From an uncultured Acidaminococcus sp. (lineage in GTDB: Bacteria > Bacillota > Negativicutes > Acidaminococcales > Acidaminococcaceae), in contig CAJMHI010000021.1 in the NCBI GenBank assembly GCA_905213155.1, forward strand, positions 1-30,066: a DNA stretch of 30,066 nt, written 5' to 3'. Positions 1 through 7,882 of this stretch are shown here, in pieces. Position numbers and translations under genes: made by a program. The notes under the pieces were generated by a model. The model was given only the letters and a program-made list of their open reading frames with translations, searched no databases and had not been told where the DNA came from. How positions within the stretch are numbered: position 1 is the stretch's first letter; every line of letters begins with the position of its first letter.

Positions 1-10
1 CAGCTTTTAT

Positions 11-39
11 ATATTAGCAAATCGCAAATGCTTTGTCAA
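11..39 (-). promoter_or_regulatory. Near-consensus sigma-70/A promoter firing out of the left edge
   Basis: On the minus strand TTGACA (34..39), a 17-base spacer and TAATAT (11..16). The -35 box is perfect and the -10 matches 4 of 6. Transcription would start at about position 4 and leave the window, so the gene it serves is not visible. Promoters this close to consensus often drive stable RNA or ribosomal protein genes, but that is inference. Confidence 0.6.
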
Positions 40-70
40 TGCCTTTTGAAAATTTCTTCCTACTTTTTAA

Positions 71-90
71 AATGTTTCACGTGAAACATT
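71..90. promoter_or_regulatory. parS: parS centromere-like site (ParB/Spo0J binding)
   Basis: TGTTTCACGTGAAACA (73..88) is a perfect 16-bp palindrome matching the bacterial parS consensus bound by ParB/Spo0J, and the symmetry extends one A/T pair further on each side plus another (71..90). It lies in an intergenic gap between the purA terminator and an outward promoter. The neighbours (purA, dnaB, ssb, rpsF, rpsR) are origin-proximal genes in Firmicutes, which fits the usual clustering of parS around oriC. It is the only copy I found in the window. Confidence 0.9.
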
Positions 91-104
91 ACCCTATATG
101 GGTA
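90..104. repeat. Short inverted repeat next to parS
   Basis: TACCC (90..94) and GGGTA (100..104) flank TATAT, giving the near-palindrome TACCCTATATGGGTA directly beside the parS site. No T-run follows, so it is not a terminator. It could be a protein-binding site or chance; function unknown. Confidence 0.4.
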
Positions 105-170
105 TAAAGCTCTAAGCGGAATGCAGGAAAGCATGAATGATAGCAATAAAAAAAGGATAACGCTGTATAC

Positions 171-209
171 AAAAACTACTGCATGCCAAGAATTCAGCGC
201 GCAGTAGTT
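171..209 (-). terminator. Rho-independent terminator of the purB-purA operon
   Basis: Read on the minus strand, a 9-bp stem AACTACTGC / GCAGTAGTT (201..209 with 174..182) around an 18-base loop is followed by a run of T (complement of A171-A175). It sits 16 bases past the purA stop codon. Confidence 0.75.
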
Positions 210-224
210 CCGGATTTTATTTCT

Positions 225-1514
225 TTAGAAAAACGTCTTTAAAGAGAAGGTCTGATCCCGGTTCGGGCCTACAGAGATAATACCAAGGGGCACGCCTACT
301 ACCTCGCTCAGGCGTTCCAGATACTTTTTGGCTTCCGCCGGCAGTTCATCATAGTGGCGCACACCGGAAATATCTTTCTTCCAGCCCTTGAAGGTTTCAT
401 AAACCGGTTTAGCCTTGGCCAGAATGGACAAGTCGGCGGGAATATGGGCAATGGGCTTTCCATCAACGGTCCAGCCAGTGCACATTTTAATTTCATCCAG
501 GCCATCCAGAATATCCAGGCGCGTAATGGCTAGAGCGTCCATACTATTCAGCCGTGCTGCATACTGCACCATAAAGGCATCCAGCCATCCACAGCGCCGT
601 GGCCGTTTTGTGACTGTCCCAAATTCATGGCCGGTGTTCCGCAGATAGGTACCGGGACCATCCGTGTCAAAGAGTTCGCAGACAAAGGGGCCTTCCCCTA
701 CACGGGTCGTATAGGCTTTTACCACGCCCACTACATGATTAATAGTAAGCGGTCCTACTCCGCTGCCAGTTGCGGCATTGCCCGCTGTAGGATTGGAGCT
801 GGTAACATAGGGATAGGTACCATAGTCAATATCCAGGTAGGTTGCTTGGGCGCCTTCAAACAGGACATTATCTCCTTTGGCAAAAACATCTCCCAAAGCT
901 ACACTGGTATCGGTGACATAGGGACGGAACGCTTCCCCATACTGCAGATATTCTTCCAGCATAGGTTCATACTCCATGGGCTGCGCGCCATACACCTTGG
1001 TAAACAGAGTATTTTTTACTTCCAGATTGGTTTTCAGCTTTTGCGCCAGCACTTCCCGGTTTAAAAGGTCGCACATCCGAATCCCAGTCCGGGCTACTTT
1101 ATCCATATAACAAGGGCCTATGCCATTTTTAGTGGTACCGATCTTGGCGGCACCCAAAGCAGCTTCCTGCAATTCATCCTGCCGGATATGATAAGGTAGT
1201 ACAATATGGGCCCGGTCGCTGATGAGCAGGTTGCTCATATCCACGCCTTTTGCCTTCATATCTGCCATTTCCTGAAGCACTACTTTGGGATTAATCACCA
1301 CGCCATTGCCCAGGATACACGTTTTGTTCTTATACAAAATGCCGCTGGGCAAAAGGCGGAGTTTATAGGTTACATCATCGACCACCACGGTGTGCCCGGC
1401 ATTGCTGCCGCCGGAATACCGCACCACGGTATCTGCCTGCTGGGCCAGATAGTCCACAATCTTGCCTTTTCCTTCGTCCCCCCACTGGGAACCGATAACC
1501 ACTACTGATGACAT
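225..1514 (-). CDS. purA: Adenylosuccinate synthetase
   Basis: PurA (429 aa, normal length) condenses IMP with aspartate using GTP to give adenylosuccinate, the first committed step from IMP to AMP in the cytoplasm. Visible motifs are the N-terminal GTP-binding loop WGDEGKGK (residues 11-18, with catalytic Asp13), GHT (40-42, catalytic His41), and the IMP-site segment starting EGAQ at residue 220. The start ATG at 1514 has AAGGAG about 10 bases upstream. It follows purB by 20 bases and is clearly co-transcribed with it, so both enzymes of the AMP branch are made together. One oddity is the segment EGAQATYLDIDYGTYPYVTS (220-239): the usual family sequence has EGAQGT, LLDID and HGTYP, so Gly, Leu and His are replaced by Ala, Tyr and Tyr. 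Identification is secure. Confidence 0.98.
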   Translation of the reverse strand: MSSVVVIGSQWGDEGKGKIVDYLAQQADTVVRYSGGSNAGHTVVVDDVTYKLRLLPSGILYKNKTCILGNGVVINPKVVLQEMADMKAKGVDMSNLLISDRAHIVLPYHIRQDELQEAALGAAKIGTTKNGIGPCYMDKVARTGIRMCDLLNREVLAQKLKTNLEVKNTLFTKVYGAQPMEYEPMLEEYLQYGEAFRPYVTDTSVALGDVFAKGDNVLFEGAQATYLDIDYGTYPYVTSSNPTAGNAATGSGVGPLTINHVVGVVKAYTTRVGEGPFVCELFDTDGPGTYLRNTGHEFGTVTKRPRRCGWLDAFMVQYAARLNSMDALAITRLDILDGLDEIKMCTGWTVDGKPIAHIPADLSILAKAKPVYETFKGWKKDISGVRHYDELPAEAKKYLERLSEVVGVPLGIISVGPNRDQTFSLKTFF

Positions 1515-1534
1515 AAGTTTATTCTCCTTCTGGT

Positions 1535-2827
1535 TTACAATCCGAACCGTGCATAGATCTCGTCCAAGTGTTTCAGCATATGTTTAGGTTCAAAGCAAGC
1601 TTCCACTTCTTCTTTGCTCAAGTAGTTCGCAATATCCGGGTCGGCTTCTACATTGGTCTTAAAGTCAGCGCCTTTCATCCAGCGGGCCATAGCATTACGC
1701 TGCACCCATTGATAGGCATCTTCCCGGAGCACGCCTTTGCCCACCAGGGACACCAAGAGGTTCTGGCTGTAAATCAACCCGCCGGTCAGGTTCAAATCCC
1801 GCAGCATAGCATCCGGATACACCAAGAGTTTGCTGATGATTCCCTGCATTTTCCGCAGCATATGATCCAGCAAAATAGTGGAATCCGGCAGGATAATCCG
1901 TTCTACAGAAGAATGGGAGATATCCCGTTCATGCCACAGCGCCACGTTTTCAATAGCTGCTTCCGCATTGCCCCGCAGTACACGAGCCAGGCCGCAGATT
2001 TTTTCGCAGGTAATGGGGTTGCGCTTATGCGGCATGGCAGAGGACCCCTTCTGCCCGGGTGCAAAATATTCTTCCGCTTCCCGGACTTCCGTGCGCTGCA
2101 GATGCCGGATTTCTGTCGCCATTTTTTCCAGGGTAGCACCGCACACGGCAATCGTAGACAAATAGAAAGCATGCCGGTCTCTTTGTACGACCTGGTTCGC
2201 AATCCGGACGGGTTCCAAACCTAGTTTTTCACAGACGTACTTTTCCACAAACGGATCAATATTGGAATAGGTCCCAATGGCACCGCTGAGTTTCCCTACG
2301 GAAATATATTTTTTCGCAAGCTCCAACCGTTCGATATTCCGTTCACATTCACTCATCCACAAAAGCATTTTCAGGCCGAACGTCATCGGTTCGGCATGCA
2401 CGCCATGGGTCCGTCCCACGCACAAGGTATTCTTATACTTAACAGCCTGCTCTTTTAAAATGGCATGGAGTTCTTTTTCTTCCCGGATCAGGATATCGGC
2501 AGACGCTTTCATCATCACGCCCATAGCGGTATCCTTCACATCGTTGCTGGTCAGCCCTTTATGAATATATTTGGAGGCGTCTCCTACATGCTCAGCCACT
2601 GCCGTCAGTAAAGAAATAATATCATGGTTGGTCGTTTTTTCAATTTCATGCACCCGATCCAAGTCAAAATCTGCTTTGGTTTGGATATCGTGCAGAGCAT
2701 CATCGGGAACGATCCCCAGTTTGTTCATAGCTTCACAAGCCAGAATCTCCACTTTGACCATCGTGCGGTCTTCATTTTCTTCCGTCCAGATAGAGCCCAT
2801 TTCTTTGCTGGTATACCGTGGAATCAC
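1535..2827 (-). CDS. purB: Adenylosuccinate lyase
   Basis: PurB cleaves adenylosuccinate to AMP and fumarate, and SAICAR to AICAR, in purine biosynthesis. The fumarase/aspartase-superfamily signature is seen as GSSAMPHKRNP in the second half, plus TSNDVKDTA and GRTHGVHAEP in the first. A longer reading from 2923 is open, but I prefer the GTG at 2827. It is preceded by AAGGGGG at good spacing and gives the family N-terminus (IPRYTSKEMGSIWT), about 430 aa, like other short Firmicutes PurB. The longer reading would also overlap the -35 box of the promoter at 2895..2923. First gene of a two-gene operon with purA. Confidence 0.96.
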   Translation of the reverse strand: MIPRYTSKEMGSIWTEENEDRTMVKVEILACEAMNKLGIVPDDALHDIQTKADFDLDRVHEIEKTTNHDIISLLTAVAEHVGDASKYIHKGLTSNDVKDTAMGVMMKASADILIREEKELHAILKEQAVKYKNTLCVGRTHGVHAEPMTFGLKMLLWMSECERNIERLELAKKYISVGKLSGAIGTYSNIDPFVEKYVCEKLGLEPVRIANQVVQRDRHAFYLSTIAVCGATLEKMATEIRHLQRTEVREAEEYFAPGQKGSSAMPHKRNPITCEKICGLARVLRGNAEAAIENVALWHERDISHSSVERIILPDSTILLDHMLRKMQGIISKLLVYPDAMLRDLNLTGGLIYSQNLLVSLVGKGVLREDAYQWVQRNAMARWMKGADFKTNVEADPDIANYLSKEEVEACFEPKHMLKHLDEIYARFGL

Positions 2828-2863
2828 AATACTTCCCCCTTCAAGAGAACAAAATAGCATAGC

Positions 2864-2885
2864 GCAGGGACCACGCCGTCCCTGC
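2864..2885 (-). promoter_or_regulatory. Hairpin at the 5' end of the purB leader
   Basis: An 8-bp perfect stem GCAGGGAC / GTCCCTGC with a 6-base loop begins a few bases after the predicted transcription start. It is not followed by a T-run, so it is not a terminator. It could stabilise the mRNA 5' end or be an operator near the start site. Confidence 0.5.
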
Positions 2886-2894
2886 CGCAACTGT

Positions 2895-2923
2895 ATTGTA
2901 TCATTTTCCCCTACGTATCGCAA
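2895..2923 (-). promoter_or_regulatory. purB-purA promoter
   Basis: Minus-strand TTGCGA (2918..2923), 17-base spacer, TACAAT (2895..2900). It lies just upstream of purB and just downstream of the dnaB terminator, so purB-purA is its own transcription unit. Confidence 0.75.
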
Positions 2924-2967
2924 CGATATTTCCGAACGTATTTCAAAGATTACATTTTTTTGTTAGC

Positions 2968-2993
2968 AAAAAAGACCATGCTTACGCATGATC
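2968..2993 (-). terminator. dnaB operon terminator containing the dnaB stop codon
   Basis: Minus-strand stem GATCATGC / GCATGGTC (8 pairs, one G-U), tetraloop GTAA, then six T. The TAA stop codon of dnaB (2982..2984) is inside the loop, so the last codons of dnaB form the ascending arm. Confidence 0.85.
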
Positions 2994-4316
2994 CCTTTTG
3001 CTCAAATCATAGAAACGGGTAATATCTTTCCGGAAGAACAACGGAACTGTCCCTACCGGGCCATTCCGGTGCTTGGCTACGATTAATTCTGCAATATTTT
3101 TTTGTTCTGTGTCCGGGTTGTAGTAATCGTCCCGATAAATAAAGCAGACAATATCTGCATCCTGCTCCAGTGCCCCGGATTCCCGCAGATCGCTGAGCAT
3201 GGGCCGCTTGATGGTACGGGATTCCACGCTCCGGGACAGCTGGGACAGAGCAATGACCGGTACATTAAGTTCCCTGGCCAGGCCTTTCAGGGAACGGGAA
3301 ATCTCACTCATTTCCTGCTGCCGGTTGTCGCTGCTGCGACGGTTTGAGCCCTGCATCAGCTGGAGGTAGTCCACAATAATCAAGTCCAACCCGTTTTCAT
3401 TTTTCCAGCGCCGGGCCTTACTGCGCATTTCCAGCGCTGTCATGCCCGGTGTATCATCCATCATAATTTTGGCTTCGCTTAGTTTGTCCGCTGCCATCAC
3501 CAGATTAGGCCATTCATTTTCCTGCAGCTGCCCGATCCGCAAGCGGGACGCATCAATCCCGGCTTCACTGCAGAGCATCCGCTGGACCAGCTGTTCCTTA
3601 CTCATTTCCAGGGAAAAAAACGCCACAGATTTTTTCCCGGCAATGGCCACATGTTCTGCAATATTTAATACCAGAGAAGATTTTCCCATAGAAGGACGGG
3701 CCGCTACGATAATCAGATCAGATGGCTGCAAGCCACTGGTCATTTTATCAAAATCATCAAAGCCAGTGGGCAGCCCGGTAAAAGCTTCCTTGGAATCATA
3801 TAACTCCTCAATCCGCCCCATGGCCTCTTTGACCAGGTCTTTCATCCTTACCATGCTGGTCGACTGTTTACGGTTAGCAACGGCCAGGATTTTCTGTTCT
3901 GCCTGGTCAATGGTCTGTGCCACATCCAGTTCTTCTTCATATCCGCTGGCCGCAACATCGGTGGCTGCAGTAATCAAATGCCGCCGCAGGGATTTTTCCT
4001 CTACGATTTTAGCATGATACACCACATTGGCCGCCGTGGGTACCGCATTGGACAAGGCCGTAATCACAGCCGTACCACCAATGGCATCCAGCTTGCCAAG
4101 TTTTTGCAGTTCTGCTGCCACCGTAACCAGATCTACGGCCTGACCGCGGTTGCGAAGGCCCATAATGGCTGAAAAAATAACCCTATGATCCTGCCGGTAA
4201 AAGTCGTCTTCCCGCAGGATTTCCCCTGCTTTATCAATGGCATCCGAGCTAAGCAGCATAGCCCCCAGCACACTTTGCTCCGCTTCAATATTTTGAGGCG
4301 GGATACGATCTTCCAT
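2982..4316 (-). CDS. dnaB: Replicative DNA helicase DnaB (DnaC of Bacillus)
   Basis: The hexameric 5'-3' helicase that unwinds DNA at the replication fork. At 444 aa it has normal length and contains no intein. The N-terminal primase-interacting domain begins with PPQNIEAEQSVLGAML. The RecA-like motor has Walker A ARPSMGKS (about residues 206-213), Walker B LIIVDYLQLM (about 312-321) and the LSQLSRSVE and DLRESGALEQDAD motifs. The ATG at 4316 has GGAGG four bases upstream. It is the last gene of yybS-gdpP-rplI-dnaB, the same order as in Bacillus subtilis, and its stop codon lies in the loop of the operon terminator. Confidence 0.98.
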   Translation of the reverse strand: MEDRIPPQNIEAEQSVLGAMLLSSDAIDKAGEILREDDFYRQDHRVIFSAIMGLRNRGQAVDLVTVAAELQKLGKLDAIGGTAVITALSNAVPTAANVVYHAKIVEEKSLRRHLITAATDVAASGYEEELDVAQTIDQAEQKILAVANRKQSTSMVRMKDLVKEAMGRIEELYDSKEAFTGLPTGFDDFDKMTSGLQPSDLIIVAARPSMGKSSLVLNIAEHVAIAGKKSVAFFSLEMSKEQLVQRMLCSEAGIDASRLRIGQLQENEWPNLVMAADKLSEAKIMMDDTPGMTALEMRSKARRWKNENGLDLIIVDYLQLMQGSNRRSSDNRQQEMSEISRSLKGLARELNVPVIALSQLSRSVESRTIKRPMLSDLRESGALEQDADIVCFIYRDDYYNPDTEQKNIAELIVAKHRNGPVGTVPLFFRKDITRFYDLSKRDHA

Positions 4317-4336
4317 AGCGCCTCCTTCTTTGCCTT

Positions 4337-4789
4337 TTATGCTTCGGTTTCTACCAGCACTTTAAACTTTGCCACGACGTCCGGCATAAGCTTTGCTGTT
4401 GCCGTATATTCGCCCGGGCTTTTAATGGTTTCCGGGATTTCTATCTTTCTCCGGTCTACGCCTTCCATACCGGTTTGGGCCAGCAGCGCATCTGCCACGT
4501 CCTTGGAGGCAATTGACCCGAACAATTTCCCATTTGCTCCGACTTTTACATGCATGTGTAGCACCACTTTTTCTAGCTGAGCGGCTAAAATTACCGCTTC
4601 GTCGTGTGCTTGGGCCGCCCGGTGTTTTGCCACGGCCAAATCCTGTTTGGCCTGGTTCACATTTTGCAGGGTTGCTTCTTTGGCAAGCCCCCGGGGAATC
4701 AAATAATTCCGGCCATACCCTTCCGCCGTTTCAATAATTTTTCCTTTTTCACCTAGCTTCTTGATATCCTGCAATAGAATCACTTTCAT
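4337..4789 (-). CDS. rplI: 50S ribosomal protein L9
   Basis: L9 (150 aa) is an elongated protein of the large subunit at the base of the L1 stalk. The N-terminal domain MKVILLQDIKKLGEKG and the segment GYGRNYLIPRGLA are the family signature, followed by the long connecting helix (residues about 40-75) and the C-terminal domain. The ATG at 4789 has AAAGGAGAG upstream. The start lies inside the 3' end of gdpP (41-base overlap, different frame), so translation of the two genes is probably coupled. dnaB follows after 20 bases. Confidence 0.97.
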   Translation of the reverse strand: MKVILLQDIKKLGEKGKIIETAEGYGRNYLIPRGLAKEATLQNVNQAKQDLAVAKHRAAQAHDEAVILAAQLEKVVLHMHVKVGANGKLFGSIASKDVADALLAQTGMEGVDRRKIEIPETIKSPGEYTATAKLMPDVVAKFKVLVETEA

Positions 4790-6809
4790 CAGATTCGCTC
4801 TCCTTTAGTTCTTGATTTTGTTCCTGGTACAAGGCAAGCACGCGGGGCATCAACTGCTCTGCCGTGACTCCCTTCACCTGCGCTCCGGCAACGGTCTGGT
4901 GTCCTCCGCCGCCTAATTCTTCCATCATCACCTGGGCATTGATGTTGCCATCGCTGCGGGCGCTGATGCTGACGCCATTTTCATTTTCGCTGAGCACCAC
5001 GCTGGTATGAATATCATCCATGGTCAGCAGCTCATCGGCTGCCTGTGCCACAATGACCGGAACATCCTTATCTTGCGCCGAACATTTATGAATGCTGACG
5101 GCAAGACCGGGTAGCGGCTGCTGCATCTCTGTAATGATCCGGGCCCGGGTGCGTACGGTATTTTCGTCATCCTTAAACAATTGAAAGACCATACGGGGAT
5201 CCGCCCCATTGCGCCGTAAAAAGGCCGCCGCTTCAAACGTCCGCTCTCCTGTCTGCACGGCAAAGTTTTTGGTATCCACCACGATTCCTGCGTAAAGGGC
5301 CGTCGCTTCAACTTCCGTGAAAGGCATCTTGCTTTCGAAGTACTGCAAAATCTCGGTGACCATTTCGCTGGCAGAAGACGTAGACGGTTCCATATACTGC
5401 AGCATGGCATCCCGGATAGCATCTTCTGCCCGCCGGTGATGGTCGATGATGATCCGTTTCCGAATGGCCTGTAGCACTTTCGGGGCCGCCGTCAGCATAG
5501 GCCTGTGATGGTCCACCAGCACCAGAATACTGCCCGGAGTAATCCGCTCCAAAGCTTCTTCCTCGTCCACGATCAGGGACATATACGGATCGCTGTGGCC
5601 TTGGGATACAGCTTCTAGTTTTTTCAAAGAGGAACCTTGCCCGCTGTTAACGATATAACAGGTTTTATGGAGCGCCAGTGCCATTTTGGCTACTCCTATG
5701 CCGCTGCCCAGCGCATCAAAGTCCTCATTGGCATGGCCCATAATAAAGACCTGATCTGCACTGGTCATCAGTTCGTGAATGGCCTGCGCCACAATACGGG
5801 CCCGTACCCGGGTATTTTTGGTCTGCACGCTGCCCCTGGCACCGTAAAAATTGGTGTCATCGCCCAGCTGCACCACAGCCTGATCGCCGCCACGGCCCAA
5901 GGCTAAATCCAACGCTGCCTGGGCTTTCTGGCTCATCTCATAGAGATTTTTTCCGTCTGCTGCTACACCAATACTGATGGTGGGGTTGATCCGGCTGGCG
6001 CTTTTGATTTCCCGGACTTTGTCCAATACGGCAAATTTTTTACCAATGGTTTCCGTAAGTCCCTTTCGGTTAAGTCCTACTACATAGGAATCTTCTGAGC
6101 TTTTCTGGAAATAGCCGCCCACTGCTTCTACCCAATTGCCGATGGATTTGGTGACGTCCACCAGGAGGCTTGCCCGATCATTTTCATTCAGACCCTTGAT
6201 GGCATCATCATAGTTATCGAATTGTACATAGGCCACGACCGGGCGTTCATCCTCATACCGTTTTTTCTGCCGCTGCCGATCCGTGATATCGGACAAATAC
6301 AAGGCAAGTCCGGTATCATCCTGAGGATTATCCGTGACCTGGATCCGGCGGACCAGCATCTGATAAATCCGGTCACCGATTTTAACTTGTTTTTCCCCGT
6401 CTCGCAATTTTAAGGCGGCAAAATTGTTATCCGGAGGCGGGAGGATTTTTTCCAAGGGTGTCCCCGGAGGCGCTTCTACAGTCACATACTCATTAAATAG
6501 CCGGTTGCGCCACTGCAGCTGGCCTTTTTTATCAAATACACCAATTCCTATGGGAATCCGCTGAGACGCATAATTGTTGGCCCGTTCAATATTTCGTACC
6601 ACAGTGGTCATGGAATGATTGACCCACGCTTCCCGCAGCCGGCTACTGCGAAAAGAAAAGACGTACACCAAAAGCACAGCCACAAAGCCGGCAGCCGTTA
6701 AAAAAGCCTGATTGTACCACAAGCCGCAAGCCACTGCCACTGTTCCCAGAAGTGCTGTGGCAATGCGTACGGATACCCAGAGATTCTCACGCGTTTTTTC
6801 TTCAGCCAT
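4749..6809 (-). CDS. gdpP: GdpP-type cyclic-di-AMP phosphodiesterase (DHH family)
   Basis: A membrane-bound phosphodiesterase that hydrolyses c-di-AMP, controlling potassium, osmotic and cell-wall homeostasis. Domains in order: two membrane helices (about residues 12-52), a PAS-like domain (about 85-185), a degenerate GGDEF domain lacking the GGDEF signature (about 190-315), and DHH plus DHHA1 domains (about 350-650). Metal-site motifs seen are GHANEDFDALG, VDHHRP and IDHHRR; the substrate motif is GGGGHQTVAG. I place the start at ATG 6809 (MAEEKTREN, 686 aa), with AGGAGG at good spacing; a longer frame to 6866 lies inside yybS. It overlaps yybS by 8 bases and rplI by 41. The acidic C-terminal tail (ESESDESDS) lies just before the rplI overlap. 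Confidence 0.95.
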   Translation of the reverse strand: MAEEKTRENLWVSVRIATALLGTVAVACGLWYNQAFLTAAGFVAVLLVYVFSFRSSRLREAWVNHSMTTVVRNIERANNYASQRIPIGIGVFDKKGQLQWRNRLFNEYVTVEAPPGTPLEKILPPPDNNFAALKLRDGEKQVKIGDRIYQMLVRRIQVTDNPQDDTGLALYLSDITDRQRQKKRYEDERPVVAYVQFDNYDDAIKGLNENDRASLLVDVTKSIGNWVEAVGGYFQKSSEDSYVVGLNRKGLTETIGKKFAVLDKVREIKSASRINPTISIGVAADGKNLYEMSQKAQAALDLALGRGGDQAVVQLGDDTNFYGARGSVQTKNTRVRARIVAQAIHELMTSADQVFIMGHANEDFDALGSGIGVAKMALALHKTCYIVNSGQGSSLKKLEAVSQGHSDPYMSLIVDEEEALERITPGSILVLVDHHRPMLTAAPKVLQAIRKRIIIDHHRRAEDAIRDAMLQYMEPSTSSASEMVTEILQYFESKMPFTEVEATALYAGIVVDTKNFAVQTGERTFEAAAFLRRNGADPRMVFQLFKDDENTVRTRARIITEMQQPLPGLAVSIHKCSAQDKDVPVIVAQAADELLTMDDIHTSVVLSENENGVSISARSDGNINAQVMMEELGGGGHQTVAGAQVKGVTAEQLMPRVLALYQEQNQELKESESDESDSIAGYQEAR

Positions 6810-7764
6810 GACTTTCTTCCTCCTGCTTAGCCCGGCGGATCTTCCGTACATCAAAAAGCATCTCATAGGCCCCCATGACTACGACAAGCTGAGAGGCCAG
6901 CGGCATGGTAAATGTTAATAAAAGCGCCAAGGGCATAATAACCCGTGGAGCATTTTTCTCTTCTACATACCAGCGGATAAGGCATAGGCCCTGAAGGAGT
7001 AGCAGCATACTGCCCAGCATAAACACGGTATATCCCGCCCGGTAAGGTAAGAGGTCCTGGTTCTTCTGGTAAAGGGTAACGCATACCATCCCCGCAAAAT
7101 ACACAAGAAGAATCCACCTCGGCATCGTCCACCGGGAAGCAGGGGGGAACCAAGGGTAATAGTCCCCCATCCGGGCCAATACTTTACGGGCTGCCCAATA
7201 ATTGGCAAAAGCTGTAATAGGCGCACTGAGCAGCACACCGGAAGGCAGGATCAATTCAAAGATATGCCGCAGCTGCGCCAATTGCACTGCCGTCATGCCA
7301 CTCATGCCTATCGTCTGAAAGATTTCATTGCTCATGGTTAGGGACTCTTCAATGCCCTCAAAAAAGCTCTTCACCACATTGATGTCCATGAGATAATACG
7401 CAGCTAAAATGCTAAGGCCTGTGGAAATCAATGCCCCCAGACTGCCCAGCAGCAAAATACTGACGGGAGATAACTGCCGGCGCATCCCTTCCCCCATAAA
7501 AAGGCCTATTAGCCCTAAAATAACACACTGGGTCAATGCCTGCAGCGGGGATAACAGCACCGCCACCACAGCTCCTGTAACAATAAGGCAGAGTATGCTC
7601 CATTTCAGCCCATTGCGCCGCCCGCACAAAATAACAGGCAGGGGCCACAGGATACTTACCACAAGATCCAGCACCGGCACGTAATTGCCCACCAGGGTAA
7701 ACAAAACCGCTACCGCCGCCAGGATCCCGGATTCCACCAGGGCCGACGTTCTATGATATTGCAC
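6802..7764 (-). CDS. yybS: YybS-family (DUF2232) membrane protein
   Basis: A 320-aa polytopic membrane protein with about eight hydrophobic helices and short charged loops. The family (DUF2232) is found upstream of gdpP in many Firmicutes, and this position is the best support for the call; its biochemical role is not established. The start is GTG at 7764 (QYHRTSALVESG), preceded by AGGAGG and a 6-base spacer. The stop overlaps the gdpP start, implying translational coupling. No strong promoter was found ahead of it, so it may depend on readthrough from the rpsR terminator or on a weak promoter. Confidence 0.85.
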   Translation of the reverse strand: MQYHRTSALVESGILAAVAVLFTLVGNYVPVLDLVVSILWPLPVILCGRRNGLKWSILCLIVTGAVVAVLLSPLQALTQCVILGLIGLFMGEGMRRQLSPVSILLLGSLGALISTGLSILAAYYLMDINVVKSFFEGIEESLTMSNEIFQTIGMSGMTAVQLAQLRHIFELILPSGVLLSAPITAFANYWAARKVLARMGDYYPWFPPASRWTMPRWILLVYFAGMVCVTLYQKNQDLLPYRAGYTVFMLGSMLLLLQGLCLIRWYVEEKNAPRVIMPLALLLTFTMPLASQLVVVMGAYEMLFDVRKIRRAKQEEESHG

Positions 7765-7792
7765 AGTAAACCTCCTGTATACTGACCATATA

Positions 7793-7812
7793 AGGGTCGC
7801 TTAGGCAACCCT
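7793..7812 (-). promoter_or_regulatory. Hairpin in the yybS leader
   Basis: Minus-strand AGGGTTGC, tetraloop CTAA, GCGACCCT: an 8-bp stem with one G-U pair, about 30 bases ahead of the yybS GTG. No T-run follows. Role unknown. Confidence 0.4.
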
Positions 7813-7837
7813 GCCCTTTATTTTACAATATTTGTAC

Positions 7838-7872
7838 AAAAAAAGACAGACCCGGACAGGATCTGTCTTTTT
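7838..7872 (-). terminator. Terminator of the rpsF-ssb-rpsR operon
   Basis: An 11-bp stem AAAAAGACAGA / TCTGTCTTTTT with an 11-base loop, followed on the minus strand by seven T (complement of 7838..7844). It lies 10 bases past the rpsR stop. Confidence 0.85.
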
Positions 7873-7882
7873 CGTTCAGGCT

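Noticed and set aside
2828..2923. N-terminal extension of PurB
   Set aside because: Runs into the -35 box of the promoter and past a good ribosome binding site; absent in the family.
2571..2966. Plus-strand frame opposite purB
   Set aside because: Antisense to a conserved enzyme, no features of its own.
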